A stretch of DNA of 64,000 nt from Candidatus Thiosymbion ectosymbiont of Catanema sp. Cochon2018 (GCA_011392765.1 WYCW01000003.1:540465-604464), one strand, 5' to 3'; shown: positions 24,391-33,807, counted from the stretch's first letter. Notes: generated by a model from the sequence alone, not told the origin. A program made the numbers and translations.

Positions 24391-25208
24391 GGAGAAGCGA
24401 CGATGCATCGAGCCTGGTCATCCCCACCTGAGCGTGCGGCGTCAGTGTGGACTGTTGGGGTTGCCGCGGTCCAGTTGGTACGCGAAGGCGGCCACGGAGA
24501 GCGCGGAGAACCTGGCTGTGATGCGTCTCATCGACGAACAGTATCTACGCACACCCTTGTTATGGCAGTCGGCGGATGGCTGCATGGCTCCAAACGCAAG
24601 GTCATGCGGTCAACCGCAAGCGAGTGCAGCGGCTGATGCGGTTGATGGGCATCGAGGGTTTGGCACCCAAGCCTGGTACCAGTCGCAAAGCCCCTGGGCA
24701 TACGGTTTACCCCTACCTCCTGGACGGCTTCCAGCTGACCGCTGCCAACCAGGTGTGGAGCACCGACATCACCTATTGTCCCCTGCGCCAGGGGTATATG
24801 TACCTGGTCGCCATCATCGACTGGTACAGCCGTTATGTGCTCAGTTGGGTGCTGTCCAATACTTTGGACACGGCGTTCTGCCTCACGGCGCTCGATCAGG
24901 CGTTGGCTCATGCACAACCAGACATTTTCAATACCGACCAGGGTTGTCAGTTCACCAGCCAGGATTTCACCGCGCGCCTGCAGGCACGGCAGATCCGCAT
25001 CAGCATGGATGGCAAGGGGCGGGCACTCGACAACGTCTTTGTCGAACGGCTGTGGCGCTCAGTCAAATACGAGTGTCTTTACGTGCGCGACTTCGAGACC
25101 GTTGCCGAGCTGCGCCGGGGCTTGACAGAGTATTTCGCATTTTACAACCACCAACGTCTGCATCCGGCGTTAGGCTACCGAACCCCTCATGCGGTGCACT
25201 TCGCATGA
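24374..25208 (+). pseudogene. IS3-family OrfB integrase, frameshifted
   Basis: The first part reads LRLSVEEKRR, then RRQCGLLGLPRSSWY and LAVMRLIDEQYLRTPL. At about 24559 an extra base in TTGTTATGG shifts the frame; the rest, from YGSRRMAAWLQTQ, holds the whole rve/DDE core: WSTDITYCPLRQGYMYLVAI (first Asp), FNTDQGCQFTS (second), and NVFVERLWRSVKYE (Glu). A one-base repair would restore a full transposase. Confidence 0.8.
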
Positions 25209-25281
25209 GGATCATTAAACTTGGCCAGACGTTAACTTATTTTTGCCCAATCGTGGTCTTGACAATGGGGTCCACCTCATA

Positions 25282-25812
25282 ATGCCCGCATGGTATGCGG
25301 GGGTGGTGTTCATTCTTCAAATCTTTTTCGTAATCTTTGCCTTAGGCACTCCCTTGTGCCTTTTTGTATGGTGGATAGGCACCAAATACAAAGCGGTGGA
25401 TAAAGACGGGAGCGGATCGTCTCCCCCACAGCCAAAGGCACTATCCTCCACCGAACCGGCTGTCCCAGGTTCCGGCGATGGCGCCACCAAGGTCAAGCCC
25501 AAGGATCTAGAGGGCACGTGGGAATCAGAAGTGGATTGGCTGACTTTCACACCCGGCAAGCATTACTTGCTCAATCCACTCGATTATGGCAAGCCGGTGG
25601 AACGTGGCAGTTATCTGATCATGCACCATGACGGCAAAACTTTCCTCAGACTCTCCGGTTCCTTGGAAGGACCAGTGTACAATCCACCCGTCCTTACGGA
25701 TTGGGAGATTATCCATTGGGACAAGCGCGAGTTGGACCTCGTGCAATCTGGCCGGGCGATCCACTACAAGCGGTACACAGGGCCAGAGAAAGGGAATGGC
25801 AATGCGGGATAA
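25282..25812 (+). CDS. hypothetical membrane-anchored protein
   Basis: A 176-residue protein from MPAWYAGVVF. One transmembrane helix (residues about 4-32) leads into a Pro/Ser-rich linker and a beta-rich C-terminal domain (LEGTWESEVDWLTFTPGKHY, RGSYLIMHHDGKTFLRLSG) that looks like a lipocalin-type or DUF-type barrel facing one side of the membrane. No family recognised. The IS3 right end lies 7 bases before its start, so the native promoter was probably lost. Confidence 0.6.
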   Translation: MPAWYAGVVFILQIFFVIFALGTPLCLFVWWIGTKYKAVDKDGSGSSPPQPKALSSTEPAVPGSGDGATKVKPKDLEGTWESEVDWLTFTPGKHYLLNPLDYGKPVERGSYLIMHHDGKTFLRLSGSLEGPVYNPPVLTDWEIIHWDKRELDLVQSGRAIHYKRYTGPEKGNGNAG

Positions 25813-26264
25813 AACCCTGGGCGCGGAGCCCAAAGCGGTCAACGAAGAATCCTGAACGCACGCAGGATTTTTGCGACATCTTCCTTCCGGCAATTTTTCA
25901 CGACGCGAAGTAAACGCGCGGTTTCCACTTCGCTTCATTTTTCAAGTGCTTATGCACCTGAAAAATGGCGGGGCATCTGTGCCCCGCCGGGCACCTTGAA
26001 TTTTTCAAGGTACCTGTAGCGGCCCGCAATCATAATCCACTCGGCCCGCAAACAAGCCCGTCCACGGGACCACATTAGCTGCAACTATCTGGTGTCTCAG
26101 GACCAGATTGTCCGCAATTGGGACCGGATTATTAGCAACCAGCCCGCAAACAGCGGCCTAGACCCACATTCCATGCAACTCAGGATGATCACTTGGCGGT
26201 GCAAGCGAGGCTATGCCCGCGCTTATCGAGGACAGCCACCAGGCTGTCGGCGCGCTCATCAGTC
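25813..26264. repeat. hairpin-rich gap with a collapsed MITE-1
   Basis: Three hairpins follow one another: CATTTTTCAAGTGC with its complement (about 25935-25966), GGCGGGGC-ATCTGT-GCCCCGCC (25967-25988), and GGGCACCTTGAATTTTTCAA to GGTACC (25989-26014). The last is the two ends of MITE family 1 joined with no interior. The G/C-rich hairpin could terminate transcription. The rest has no gene. Confidence 0.65.
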
Positions 26265-26870
26265 TCAATGCCCGACAAGCCGCGGTGGTTGCTGTAATAA
26301 CCACAAGCCTTCCAGGTCAATGGATACGGCCTCAAATGGTAGTGCGGTAACCCGGTCGCTACCGGCAAAGCGGCCAACTTCAACCCAGGCGCCGGCCTCA
26401 AGCCGATAGACCTCCAAAGTTTGCTCGACCGGATCAATCAGCCACGCATACCGCACCCCATAGCGTGCATACAGTGGCATCTTGTCCTGACGATCCTTCC
26501 GTTTGGTGGAGGGAGATAGGATCTCGCAGACCCAATCGGGAACGACCTCGAAGCGATGATCCTCCGGCAGCGGCAGCAACGGCATCCGCTCCCGCTGCCA
26601 GCCAGCCAGATCCGGCACGGCCACTTCAATATCCCGCACAAAGTGGACCTCCGGCTCGACAAAGATCCACCAGCCACCGGGACCATCGATGCCATCGTCA
26701 TAACCGCGTCCAATTGAGCGATCAACACGAACAGCGACGCGAGCATGGTGTTTAGACGGCCTCGGTTGAGTGTGGAGTTGGCCGTTCAGAATCTCTCCGA
26801 TCACTCCTTCAGGCAAGGCCTCTAGGGCTTCATAGAGGGTTGGTTGACGTGCTGGTGCTGGTTGCATCAT
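26265..26870 (-). CDS. Uma2-family protein, copy 1
   Basis: A 201-residue protein of the Uma2/DUF820 family, a PD-(D/E)XK-fold group often annotated as endonuclease with unknown substrate. PDLAGWQRERMPLLPLPEDH, VPDWVCEILSPSTKRKDRQD (with the E-x-L/S-P-S motif) and YARYGVRYAWLIDPVEQTLE are typical. Residues 38-60 (HHARVAVRVDRSIGRGYDDG) diverge sharply from copy 2 and from the family, suggesting a pair of compensating frameshifts. Confidence 0.85.
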   Translation of the reverse strand: MMQPAPARQPTLYEALEALPEGVIGEILNGQLHTQPRPSKHHARVAVRVDRSIGRGYDDGIDGPGGWWIFVEPEVHFVRDIEVAVPDLAGWQRERMPLLPLPEDHRFEVVPDWVCEILSPSTKRKDRQDKMPLYARYGVRYAWLIDPVEQTLEVYRLEAGAWVEVGRFAGSDRVTALPFEAVSIDLEGLWLLQQPPRLVGH

Positions 26871-26996
26871 AGTTTTTCGGTCTCTGCGCAGTGAGGTCGA
26901 TTATTCGCCCAGCTGTCTGTCCAGAAAAAAAAGGTCCTTTGTGCAGTACTTACTTGTTCGGTGGACATCGTTTAAACTGCACACTATACATTCGAG

Positions 26997-27379
26997 GGTG
27001 GTGTTCCAACTTTGTTTCTCAGGGTTCAAATAGATATGCTAATCAATATCTTGCGCCCCTGTAATAACAGAGTTATAACACTGCCGATCGGTGAAACACC
27101 CTTCACCCCGTAAAGACTTCATCCAGGGATTTTGCATCCAACACGCGATCGGCCCAGGTTTCAATAGTGTCCGGGTCAGCCCTATAAATCCGCTCGGAGA
27201 TCCCCTCGGGCAAGGGTTGAAAACGACGCGAAAGCTGACGAAGCAGCAGCTTCGCTTCTCCTTTCGCTTCTCCTTCTCGTAGACCTTCCAGGCAGTGTTA
27301 TAACTCTGTTGTTCCAGGGGCGCAACATATTGATTAGCATATCTATTTGAACCCTAAGAAACAAAGTTGGAACACTACC
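26997..27379. mobile_element. IS1-derived non-autonomous element carrying a gene fragment
   Basis: Ends of about 85 bases are inverted copies: GGTGGTGTTCCAACTTTGTT on the left, and AACAAAGTTGGAACACTACC on the right. The outer 20 bases match the IS1 ends at 21131 and 22629. Between the arms is a fragment of a DUF4351 gene on the minus strand. It could move with IS1 transposase. Confidence 0.75.
27103..27294 (-). pseudogene. DUF4351 C-terminal fragment inside the IS1-derived element
   Basis: Minus-strand frame ending at 27103: EGEAKGEAKLLLRQLSRRFQ, PLPEGISERIYRADPDTIET, WADRVLDAKSLDEVFTG. This is the DUF4351 tail found at the end of many Rpn-like PD-(D/E)XK transposase-related proteins. It has no start and is bounded by the element arms. 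Confidence 0.75.
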
Positions 27380-27390
27380 GTTTGCGGCGA

Positions 27391-27413
27391 GCTTTATATG
27401 CGTTCGCCCCGCA
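27391..27413 (+). promoter_or_regulatory. shared TTTATA(C/T)GCG element before folC
   Basis: GCTTTATATGCGTTCGCCCC ends 15 bases before the folC start. Related sequences precede dedD (28809-28834) and prmA (58072-58097). It may be a promoter element or the end of a dispersed repeat. Confidence 0.4.
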
Positions 27414-27425
27414 GCGGGGGATAAT

Positions 27426-28703
27426 TTGAGATTCGATGACCTGCAAGGTTGGCTGCGCTGGCAGGAGACCCTGCACCCGAAAACCATCGAGCTCGGGTTG
27501 GAGCGTATCGCGGCGGTCTGGTCCCGACTCCAACACAATCCGGTGGCCTTCCCCATCATCACCATCGCCGGCACCAACGGCAAGGGCTCTTGTGCCGCGA
27601 TGCTGGAGTCTATCTACCGTGCCGCCGGCTACCGCACCGCTTGTTATACCTCTCCCCATCTGTTGCGCTATAACGAGCGTATTCGCCTGGACGGGTCGGA
27701 AGTCCCCGACGCGACCCTGTGTGCCTCCTTCGAGCGCGTCGATCGGGCCCGCGGGACCTCGCCCCTGACTTTTTTCGAGTTCGGCACTCTGGCCGCCCTA
27801 GATCTGTTCGTGCGCGCCCGGCCGGATGTCGCCATTCTGGAGGTCGGTCTCGGCGGGCGGCTGGACGCGGTCAATATCCTGGACCCGGACGTTGCGGTGG
27901 TAACTACCATCGGCATGGACCACACCGCGTGGCTCGGCGATACTCCGGACCGGATCGCCGCGGAGAAGGCGGGCATTTTCCGGCCCGACCGACCCGCCGT
28001 CGTCGGGCATCGTGCCCCTTCCGAGGCGTTGATCGAGCGGTCCGAAACCCTCGGCTGCGATCTGTTTGTCCTCGGGCGCGATTTCGACTGGGAGGACGCG
28101 GACCCCGGCTGGCGGTGGTTCGGCCCCAGGCTGGTACGGAGGGATCTGCCCGCGCTGGCCCTGCGCGGGACCTTTCAACGCGACAATGCCGCCACTGTCC
28201 TGATGGCGATAGCCTGCCTACACCCGCGCCTACCGGTGTCAGGTGCTCAGCTGGGTCTGGGCCTGGAGCGGACACGCCTGAACGGACGCTTTCAGGTCGT
28301 GCCGGGCCGGGTGATCTGGCTCCTGGATGTAGCCCACAATGCGCAGGCGGCCGAGGTGCTGGCGGCAAACCTGCGCGCCTTCGCTTGTCCAGGTCGCGTG
28401 CATGGGGTGCTCGGCGTTTTCGAAGACAAGGACCCGCGGGCCATTGCCGAACCGCTGTCCGCTCAGATCGATGCCTGGTACCTGGGGGCAAGCGCAGACC
28501 CGCGGGCCCTGCTCACTGCCGATCTGCGGGCGCAGCTGAAGGGTATTGCGGCAGAGCGGGATCTGAATGACTGCGGGGCCATCACCGAGGCGCTCCGAAC
28601 CGCCGGCGGAAAGGCACGAGCGGGGGACTGCATTCTGGCCTTCGGGTCCTTTACTACCGTCGAGGCGGCCCTGCGGTACACCCACAGCGCGGCTGCATCC
28701 TGA
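27426..28703 (+). CDS. folC: dihydrofolate synthase / folylpolyglutamate synthase
   Basis: A 425-residue ATP-dependent ligase that adds glutamate to dihydropteroate and folates. The P-loop is in TIAGTNGKGSCAAMLESIYR; YTSPHLLRYNERIRLDG and GLGGRLDAVNILDPDVAVVT are conserved. The apparent start is TTG at 27426. It heads the conserved cluster folC-dedD-cvpA-purF; accD, its usual upstream neighbour, is missing here and replaced by mobile DNA. Confidence 0.95.
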   Translation: MRFDDLQGWLRWQETLHPKTIELGLERIAAVWSRLQHNPVAFPIITIAGTNGKGSCAAMLESIYRAAGYRTACYTSPHLLRYNERIRLDGSEVPDATLCASFERVDRARGTSPLTFFEFGTLAALDLFVRARPDVAILEVGLGGRLDAVNILDPDVAVVTTIGMDHTAWLGDTPDRIAAEKAGIFRPDRPAVVGHRAPSEALIERSETLGCDLFVLGRDFDWEDADPGWRWFGPRLVRRDLPALALRGTFQRDNAATVLMAIACLHPRLPVSGAQLGLGLERTRLNGRFQVVPGRVIWLLDVAHNAQAAEVLAANLRAFACPGRVHGVLGVFEDKDPRAIAEPLSAQIDAWYLGASADPRALLTADLRAQLKGIAAERDLNDCGAITEALRTAGGKARAGDCILAFGSFTTVEAALRYTHSAAAS

Positions 28704-28778
28704 TATAATTTTCGGTAGGTCGATGTTGGGCACGCCGGATCGTCCCTGATTCGGCTTTGCCCAACCTATGTGCCGGCG

Positions 28779-28834
28779 ACTGGAAGCCGGTAGCAATTTG
28801 TTGATCGAAAAGAAATTTATACGCGCTCGCCCCG
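28779..28834. repeat. 50-base element shared upstream of dedD and prmA
   Basis: From GGAAGCCGGTAGCAATTTGT through AAGAAATTTATACGCG to CGCCCCG, this stretch is about 80% identical to 58049-58097 upstream of prmA. A further partial copy on the minus strand lies near 57690-57708. Confidence 0.6.
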
Positions 28835-28893
28835 TCCGGTAGGGCCGGCCCCTGAATATTCCACTCGGTTTCGATGTTGGTGCGGGAAGTCTT

Positions 28894-29676
28894 ATGGAGG
28901 AAGGAGCAAAACGGCGATTGGTAGGCGCGGCGGTCATCGTCGTGCTGCTGGTGATCTTTCTCCCTATGCTTTTGGAGGAGGAACCCTCGCGTCCATTACC
29001 GGAACGAGAAATGTCGATCCCGCCCCGGCCGGATTTCGACCAGGGGTATGAGGCCTCGGGCCTGGAAAATCCGGTCGAGCCCTCCGTGTCGACGTTCCTC
29101 GAGTATGAAGAGCCGACTCAAGAGGATGCACCGCTGCCGCGGGAGCTGCCGCCACCGGCGCTCTTCGAGGCACCTGCAACAACGGAGTCCAAGGTCACAC
29201 CCGAGCCGCCCCCCGTCCTGGTGGAGGAGAGGCCACCCGCGGCCAAGCCGAGGCCGACACCTAAGCCAACGCCGGCACCCAAGCCGAGACCGGTATCCAA
29301 GCCGAAGCCGAAACCCAAGCCGACCCCGGCACCCAAGCCGAGGCCGAAACCCAAGCCGACGCCGGCACCCAAGGCGGCCCCGGCCGCCAAACCGGCACCC
29401 GCGCGACCCTCCACGCCGGCCCGGGCCTCCACAACAAGCCCCTCCGCTTGGGTCATACAGGTGGCCAGCCTGCGAGAGCGGAACCGTGCCTATGCGATGG
29501 TGCAGAGGTTGCGCGCCAAAGGATTTCCGGCCTATCTCGAGGAGGCGCGGGTGAAACGGGAGCTATGGCACCGGGTTCGCATCGGACCGGAACTGGAGCG
29601 TAAACGTATCGAATCCATGGCCGCTTCACTGCAAAAGAAAATGCGGCTGAAGGGCCGGATTCAGCGTTACCCCTAA
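28894..29676 (+). CDS. dedD: cell-division protein DedD, SPOR domain
   Basis: A 260-residue bitopic inner-membrane protein. Residues 6-27 are the transmembrane helix (KRRLVGAAVIVVLLVIFLPM); residues about 75-180 are a Pro/Lys/Ala-rich linker (KPRPTPKPTPAPKPRP-type repeats); the last 75 residues are a SPOR domain (AWVIQVASLRERNRAYAMVQ) that binds denuded septal peptidoglycan. Longer linker than E. coli DedD. Conserved place between folC and cvpA. Confidence 0.93.
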   Translation: MEEGAKRRLVGAAVIVVLLVIFLPMLLEEEPSRPLPEREMSIPPRPDFDQGYEASGLENPVEPSVSTFLEYEEPTQEDAPLPRELPPPALFEAPATTESKVTPEPPPVLVEERPPAAKPRPTPKPTPAPKPRPVSKPKPKPKPTPAPKPRPKPKPTPAPKAAPAAKPAPARPSTPARASTTSPSAWVIQVASLRERNRAYAMVQRLRAKGFPAYLEEARVKRELWHRVRIGPELERKRIESMAASLQKKMRLKGRIQRYP

Positions 29677-29689
29677 GGAACAAGCCGTC

Positions 29690-30181
29690 ATGACCTGGGT
29701 CGATTATGTCATCATCGGCATCATTGCGCTGTCTACCCTGATCGGGTTGGTGCGCGGATTTCTGCGCGAAGTACTCTCTTTCATTACCCTGCTCGGTGCA
29801 TTGTTCATTGCCTGGACCTTTTACAAGGAGTTTGCCGATGAGTTCGTGGACTGGGTCCCGGACCTCTCCATCCGGCTTGCCGTCGCCTTCCTGATCCTGG
29901 TGGCCGGGGTGCTGATCCTCGGAGCGATCCTAGGCTACCTGCTGTACGCCTTGTTGGAAAAGAAGGGACTCACCAACATAGACCATATCCTGGGTGCCGT
30001 GTTCGGTGGGCTCAGGGGGGCAATCCTGGTAGGGATGCTGGCGTTCGTGGGGGAGCTTACACCCCTGCGGGAACACGACTGGTGGCGGGGAGCGTCCCTG
30101 ATCGACAACTTCCGGGTCCTGGCCAAACACACCTTGGCGCAGATCCCGGAGCAGGTGACGGATAAGTTGAAGCAGCTGTAG
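29690..30181 (+). CDS. cvpA: colicin V production family membrane protein
   Basis: A 163-residue protein with four transmembrane helices; TWVDYVIIGIIALSTLIGLV and RGFLREVLSFITLLGALFIA are typical of CvpA, which is linked to envelope integrity and purine-locus expression. It starts 13 bases after dedD and precedes purF in the usual order, although a MITE now separates them. Confidence 0.93.
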   Translation: MTWVDYVIIGIIALSTLIGLVRGFLREVLSFITLLGALFIAWTFYKEFADEFVDWVPDLSIRLAVAFLILVAGVLILGAILGYLLYALLEKKGLTNIDHILGAVFGGLRGAILVGMLAFVGELTPLREHDWWRGASLIDNFRVLAKHTLAQIPEQVTDKLKQL

Positions 30182-30203
30182 CGCGCGTCGAGCCTCGATT
30201 CGT

Positions 30204-30463
30204 CTAGTACCCCGTTTCATCTGATTTTGCTGGTAAGGCCCCATCTCCTACGCCCAACCAGCCGTTGGAGAGTCTGGGTAGGTCGAAATCGGGATCGGGA
30301 TCGCAATCGGAATTTCGATTTCGATCCCGATTTCGATTTGGGCTTTTACGACACCCTCTGGAGGGAGAGAGCCTGCACCGAGCGCAGCGAGGGGGCTTGG
30401 GAAGAGGGTGAATGAGGGGCGGCCGACTTTGAAAATGCAAGATAAGGTGAAACTTGGTACTAG
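30204..30463. mobile_element. MITE family 4, copy a, between cvpA and purF
   Basis: The left end is CTAGTACCCCGTTTCATCTG and the right end the complement type, GCAAGATAAGGTGAAAC then TTGGTACTAG. The core is a palindrome of ATCGGG/ATTTCGATTTCGA units (about 30285-30340). The second copy is at 63832-63940. It stands inside a normally tight operon. Confidence 0.75.
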
Positions 30464-30564
30464 GACGGGGATGGAGCTACCCGTCACCCACGGATTTCCC
30501 TCTGCGATGCACGTCGCCGGCCGCTCCGTGAAAGATATGGGCCAGCACCCGATAGAGGTACCTC

Positions 30565-32079
30565 ATGTGCGGCATAGTCGGAATCGTCGGCAAGGGTGCG
30601 GTCAACCAATCCCTTTACGATGCCCTGCTGGTCCTGCAACACCGCGGACAGGATGCCGCCGGCATCGTCACCAGCGCCGGCGAGAAGCTCCACTTGCGCA
30701 AAGACAGCGGCCTGGTTCGGGATGTCTTCCACACCGAACACATGTTTTACCTGCGGGGCAATATGGGCCTGGGGCACGTGCGCTATCCTACGGCGGGCCT
30801 TGCGAGCTCGGCGGAGGCCCAACCCTTCTATACCAATTCCCCGTATGGGATCGTGCTGGCCCACAACGGTAATCTCACCAATGCCGAAGACCTCAAACGC
30901 GACCTATATGCCGAAGACCTGCGCCACCTGAACACCGAATCGGACTCGGAAGTCCTGCTCAATATCTTTGCCCACGAGCTACAGGCCCAGGGCAAGCTGC
31001 GGATCGACGAGCAGGATATTTTCGGTGCGGTGGAAGGGGTCCATCGGCGCTGTCGCGGGGGCTATGCGGCGGTCCTGATGATCCCGGGGTTCGGCATCTG
31101 TGGCTTTCGCGACCCTTACGGCATCCGGCCCGTGGTCTACGGCGAGCGCGAGACCGACGTGGGCACCGAGTACATGATCGCCTCCGAAAGCGTGGCCCTG
31201 GATACCCTGGGTTTTACGCTCATCGCGGATATCGCGCCGGGCGAAGCGGTGTTCATCCATGCCGACGGCAGGCTGTACACCAGACAATGCGCGAAACAGC
31301 CGGTACTCTCCCCCTGTATCTTCGAGTTCGTCTATTTCGCGCGGCCGGACTCCATCATCGACAACATCTCGGTCCACCGGGCGCGCCTGAGAATGGGAAA
31401 AAAGCTGGCCGCGAAGATCAAGCGCGAGTGGAAGGGTCATGACATCGACGTGGTCATCCCCGTACCCGAGACCAGCCGTACCGCCGCCCTGCAGGTCGCC
31501 AACGCGCTGGGCATCGGCTTCGCGGAAGGCTTCATCAAAAACCGTTACATCGGACGCACCTTCATCATGCCGGGGCAGAAGGTGCGCAAAAAGTCCGTGC
31601 ACCAGAAGCTCAACGCTATCGATCTGGAGTTCCGCAAAAAGAACGTGCTGCTGGTGGACGACTCCATCGTCCGTGGGACCACATCCCAGCAGATCATCCA
31701 GATGGCACGGGAGGCGGGCGCCAGGCGGGTCTATTTTGTCTCCGCGGCCCCGCCGGTACGTTACCCCAATGTCTATGGTATCGACATGCCTGTCGCGAGC
31801 GAACTCATCGCCCACGGGCGTTCCGAGGACGAGATCTGCCGCCTGCTGCGCGCGGATGGTCTTATCTTCCAGGAGCTGGACGACCTGATCGAAGCGGTCC
31901 AAAAGAAGAACAAGAGTGATGTAGACCGCTTCGACACCTCGGTATTCGACGGCGAATACGTGACCGGAGATGTCACGGTCCGGTATCTCGATCAGCTCGA
32001 GCAGACCCGTAACGACAGCGCCAAGGAATCCGCATCCCGGCCCAGCGAGACGGTCATCGAGCTCCACAACACGGCCTGA
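30565..32079 (+). CDS. purF: amidophosphoribosyltransferase
   Basis: A 504-residue enzyme for the first committed step of purine synthesis: PRPP + glutamine to phosphoribosylamine. The N-terminal nucleophile is Cys2 after Met ([11 protein letters not shown]). The phosphoribosyltransferase motif is [20 protein letters not shown]. The frame is intact. In many relatives metZ follows at once; here it is 9.5 kb away. Confidence 0.97.
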   Translation: MCGIVGIVGKGAVNQSLYDALLVLQHRGQDAAGIVTSAGEKLHLRKDSGLVRDVFHTEHMFYLRGNMGLGHVRYPTAGLASSAEAQPFYTNSPYGIVLAHNGNLTNAEDLKRDLYAEDLRHLNTESDSEVLLNIFAHELQAQGKLRIDEQDIFGAVEGVHRRCRGGYAAVLMIPGFGICGFRDPYGIRPVVYGERETDVGTEYMIASESVALDTLGFTLIADIAPGEAVFIHADGRLYTRQCAKQPVLSPCIFEFVYFARPDSIIDNISVHRARLRMGKKLAAKIKREWKGHDIDVVIPVPETSRTAALQVANALGIGFAEGFIKNRYIGRTFIMPGQKVRKKSVHQKLNAIDLEFRKKNVLLVDDSIVRGTTSQQIIQMAREAGARRVYFVSAAPPVRYPNVYGIDMPVASELIAHGRSEDEICRLLRADGLIFQELDDLIEAVQKKNKSDVDRFDTSVFDGEYVTGDVTVRYLDQLEQTRNDSAKESASRPSETVIELHNTA

Positions 32080-32148
32080 GCCCATGCCCAGCCGCATCGC
32101 ATCCTACAGTTGTCAGGGGGCAGTTGTCAGTTGTTAGGCGTTCTATAC

Positions 32149-32400
32149 GGCGATTTACAAGTTGGCCATTCAGGTTGTCATGGTCCAAACCATCCCGCTG
32201 GGAATGTAACGCCTTCATACAAAGATCAGGATCTCACCGATCATTTTATTCAGGCGGGCAAATTCCTCAAGGTCGAAGTGACCGATCATCTGATCATCAG
32301 CGACGAAACCTGTCGTAACCGTTCAGCCCCCGCCTCGTCATTCCGGCTGGGACGCCGGAATCTGCCGGTGCCAGGGATGGCAAAAACAGCGGGGGGCTGA
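32149..32400 (+). pseudogene. RadC/JAB-domain gene fragment (in repeat copy A)
   Basis: The sequence begins inside a RadC gene (equivalent of GDLQVGHSGCHGPNHPAGNV, compared with AIYKLAVRVIMVHNHPGGNV in copy B). The N-terminal 75 codons are absent, and the JAB motif HNHPGG is damaged to PNHPAG. A REP-like insertion truncates the C-terminus as in copy B. GTTAGGC stands just before it at 32132-32138. Confidence 0.7.
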
Positions 32401-32942
32401 ACGATTGTATTCAGAGTAACGTGGCCCATCCCCGATATTCTGCGCCTGAGAAAAAATCTGACTCATTTGTAAAGATTCGGATCCCAAGGGATCCTGGATG
32501 GAAATTCGCCGTAGTTGTTCGCTGGGAGGGACCGAGGCAACAAGTGGTCCGCAGATCTTAACTCATTGTTTTTAGGTGTGTTGATGGAGATATTCATGAA
32601 TTTGATAAAGAAGTAATCATTGTGGTATATAAGGCATTTCGACGCACTTAAACACGGCGACTCGCCGTCTACTACCTGATAAGCGGCGCGTCCCTGCGCC
32701 GCTTATTGGGGAGCTAACCAGCACGTGCAATCTAAAACGTATTACCAAACGGAAAGCACACAGAAACCTGCCCGGCGGCGTTTTGATACCCCAACCGTTT
32801 CAGACACCAAAACAGACAATCGCCTAACAAGAACGTCAGTGCAACATAAGACGCGCCGCCTATCAAGACGCTGAACGCAGACAAACATCGATTGCCCCCG
32901 TCCATGGGGGCAATCGATGTTGCTGGTTAGCTCCCCATTAGC
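32149..32942. repeat. large direct repeat, copy A
   Basis: About 790 bases nearly identical to 34034-34827. It contains the end of the RadC gene, a REP-like insert (CGTTCAGCCCCC with its complement), and a train of hairpins: ACGGCGACTCGCCGT, ATAAGCGGCGC-GTCCCT-GCGCCGCTTAT (32679-32706), and AACATCGATTGCCCCC-GTCCAT-complement (32884-32921), all inside or near an outer inverted repeat GGGGAGCTAACCAGCA (32708-32723 and 32921-32936). Its right end is ATTAGCT. Confidence 0.9.
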
Positions 32943-32987
32943 TGAATACCAAAAGTTGTAGTGGAGTTGACTCAAAGGTATTAAAGC

Positions 32988-33212
32988 ATGAATATTGAAC
33001 AATTATATCAGCAATACATAAATCCGATACCGGCAACGGAACAGTTGGAACTGATTTCTCTTATCAGTAAAAAGCTGATAGTAAAACCCGAACAAGATAG
33101 AAAACCGCGAAGACTGGTTGAGCTTGAAGGACTGGGATCGGAAATATGGGAAGGTGTTAATGCCCAAAAATATGTCGACGAACTGAGAGATGAATGGAAT
33201 TACCGTTTATGA
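32988..33212 (+). CDS. antitoxin-like protein of a PIN module
   Basis: A 74-residue protein, MNIEQLYQQYINPIPATEQL at the start, with an acidic/aromatic tail (EIWEGVNAQKYVDELRDEWN) that would wrap the toxin. Its stop overlaps the toxin ATG at 33209 (ATGA). The module sits between the two copies of the large repeat. Confidence 0.75.
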   Translation: MNIEQLYQQYINPIPATEQLELISLISKKLIVKPEQDRKPRRLVELEGLGSEIWEGVNAQKYVDELRDEWNYRL

Positions 33213-33664
33213 TAATTCCTGATACTGTTTTTACAGAAATAAGGCGACTGGGATTCGATACATCTCCTTTTATCTATTTTGTCGAACGTCACCCTGTTTA
33301 TCTTCCAATGATACGGGATATTATTAGAAGGATTGACGAGGGTATCATCAAGGGTTATGGTTCAGTGATCACGCTTACCGAGGTTCTTGTGCATCCGAGG
33401 CGTGAAGGGAAAATCTCCCTTGAAAATGAATACCGTGATATCCTCCAGAACAGCCAAAATTTTGAACTTGTCCCGATTAGTGCCGGGGTAGCTGACCAGG
33501 CATCAGAACTTCGGAGTCGTCATAACCTACGAACTCCTGATGCCTTACAGATTGCTGCAGTTCTTTCTGTTGGTTGCGAAGCATTTCTTACCAATGATAA
33601 AAAGCTAAAACATGTTGATGATCTAAGAATAATTGTATTGGATGATTACTTACCAGAAATATGA
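33209..33664 (+). CDS. PIN-domain toxin, VapC-like
   Basis: A 151-residue protein with complete PIN motifs: LGFDTSPFIYFVERHPVYLP (first Asp), VITLTEVLVHPRREG (Glu), LRTPDALQIAAVLSVGCEAF (Asp), LTNDKKLKHVDDL. The family consists of Mg-dependent RNases. The ATG at 33209 overlaps the antitoxin; an earlier in-frame ATG at 33194 is less likely. The module seems intact. Confidence 0.85.
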   Translation: MIIPDTVFTEIRRLGFDTSPFIYFVERHPVYLPMIRDIIRRIDEGIIKGYGSVITLTEVLVHPRREGKISLENEYRDILQNSQNFELVPISAGVADQASELRSRHNLRTPDALQIAAVLSVGCEAFLTNDKKLKHVDDLRIIVLDDYLPEI

Positions 33665-33693
33665 CGACTGACATTAAAGTCAAAGACACTCAA

Positions 33694-33787
33694 AGCTAAC
33701 AAAGAGATCAAAAAGCATATAATAAGGCACTGCCCCCGATGCTACGGTCGCTACGCTAGCATTCCCTTCGCACAAGCGGCGTTAGCC
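33694..33787. other. attC-like site after the PIN module
   Basis: It begins AGCTAAC and ends GCGGCGTTAGCC, about 94 bases, with partial internal pairing (GATGCTA with TAGCAT; TAAGGC with GCGTTA). The arms pair poorly in other places, so it is weaker than the site at 35923. It lies directly downstream of the toxin gene and directly before the next RadC gene. Confidence 0.4.
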
Positions 33788-33807
33788 ACTCTACAAGAGG
33801 ACCCACA

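Larger units (their letters stand above)
24037..25274 (+). mobile_element. IS3-family element, transposase broken
   Basis: Inverted ends: TGGACCCCGAATTTTGGACC at the left and, on the other strand at the right, TGGACCCCATTGTCAAGACC. Inside are orfA and orfB. The element cut off the HEPN gene on the left and lies directly before the gene at 25282. No obvious target duplication. Confidence 0.8.

Noticed and set aside
29118..29456. Glycine-rich minus-strand frame opposite dedD
   Set aside because: It is the complement of the Pro/Lys linker repeats of DedD; no start site or homology.
32708..32936. Retron, diversity-generating or group II intron locus
   Set aside because: Hairpins and repeats are present, but no reverse transcriptase gene exists in the window.
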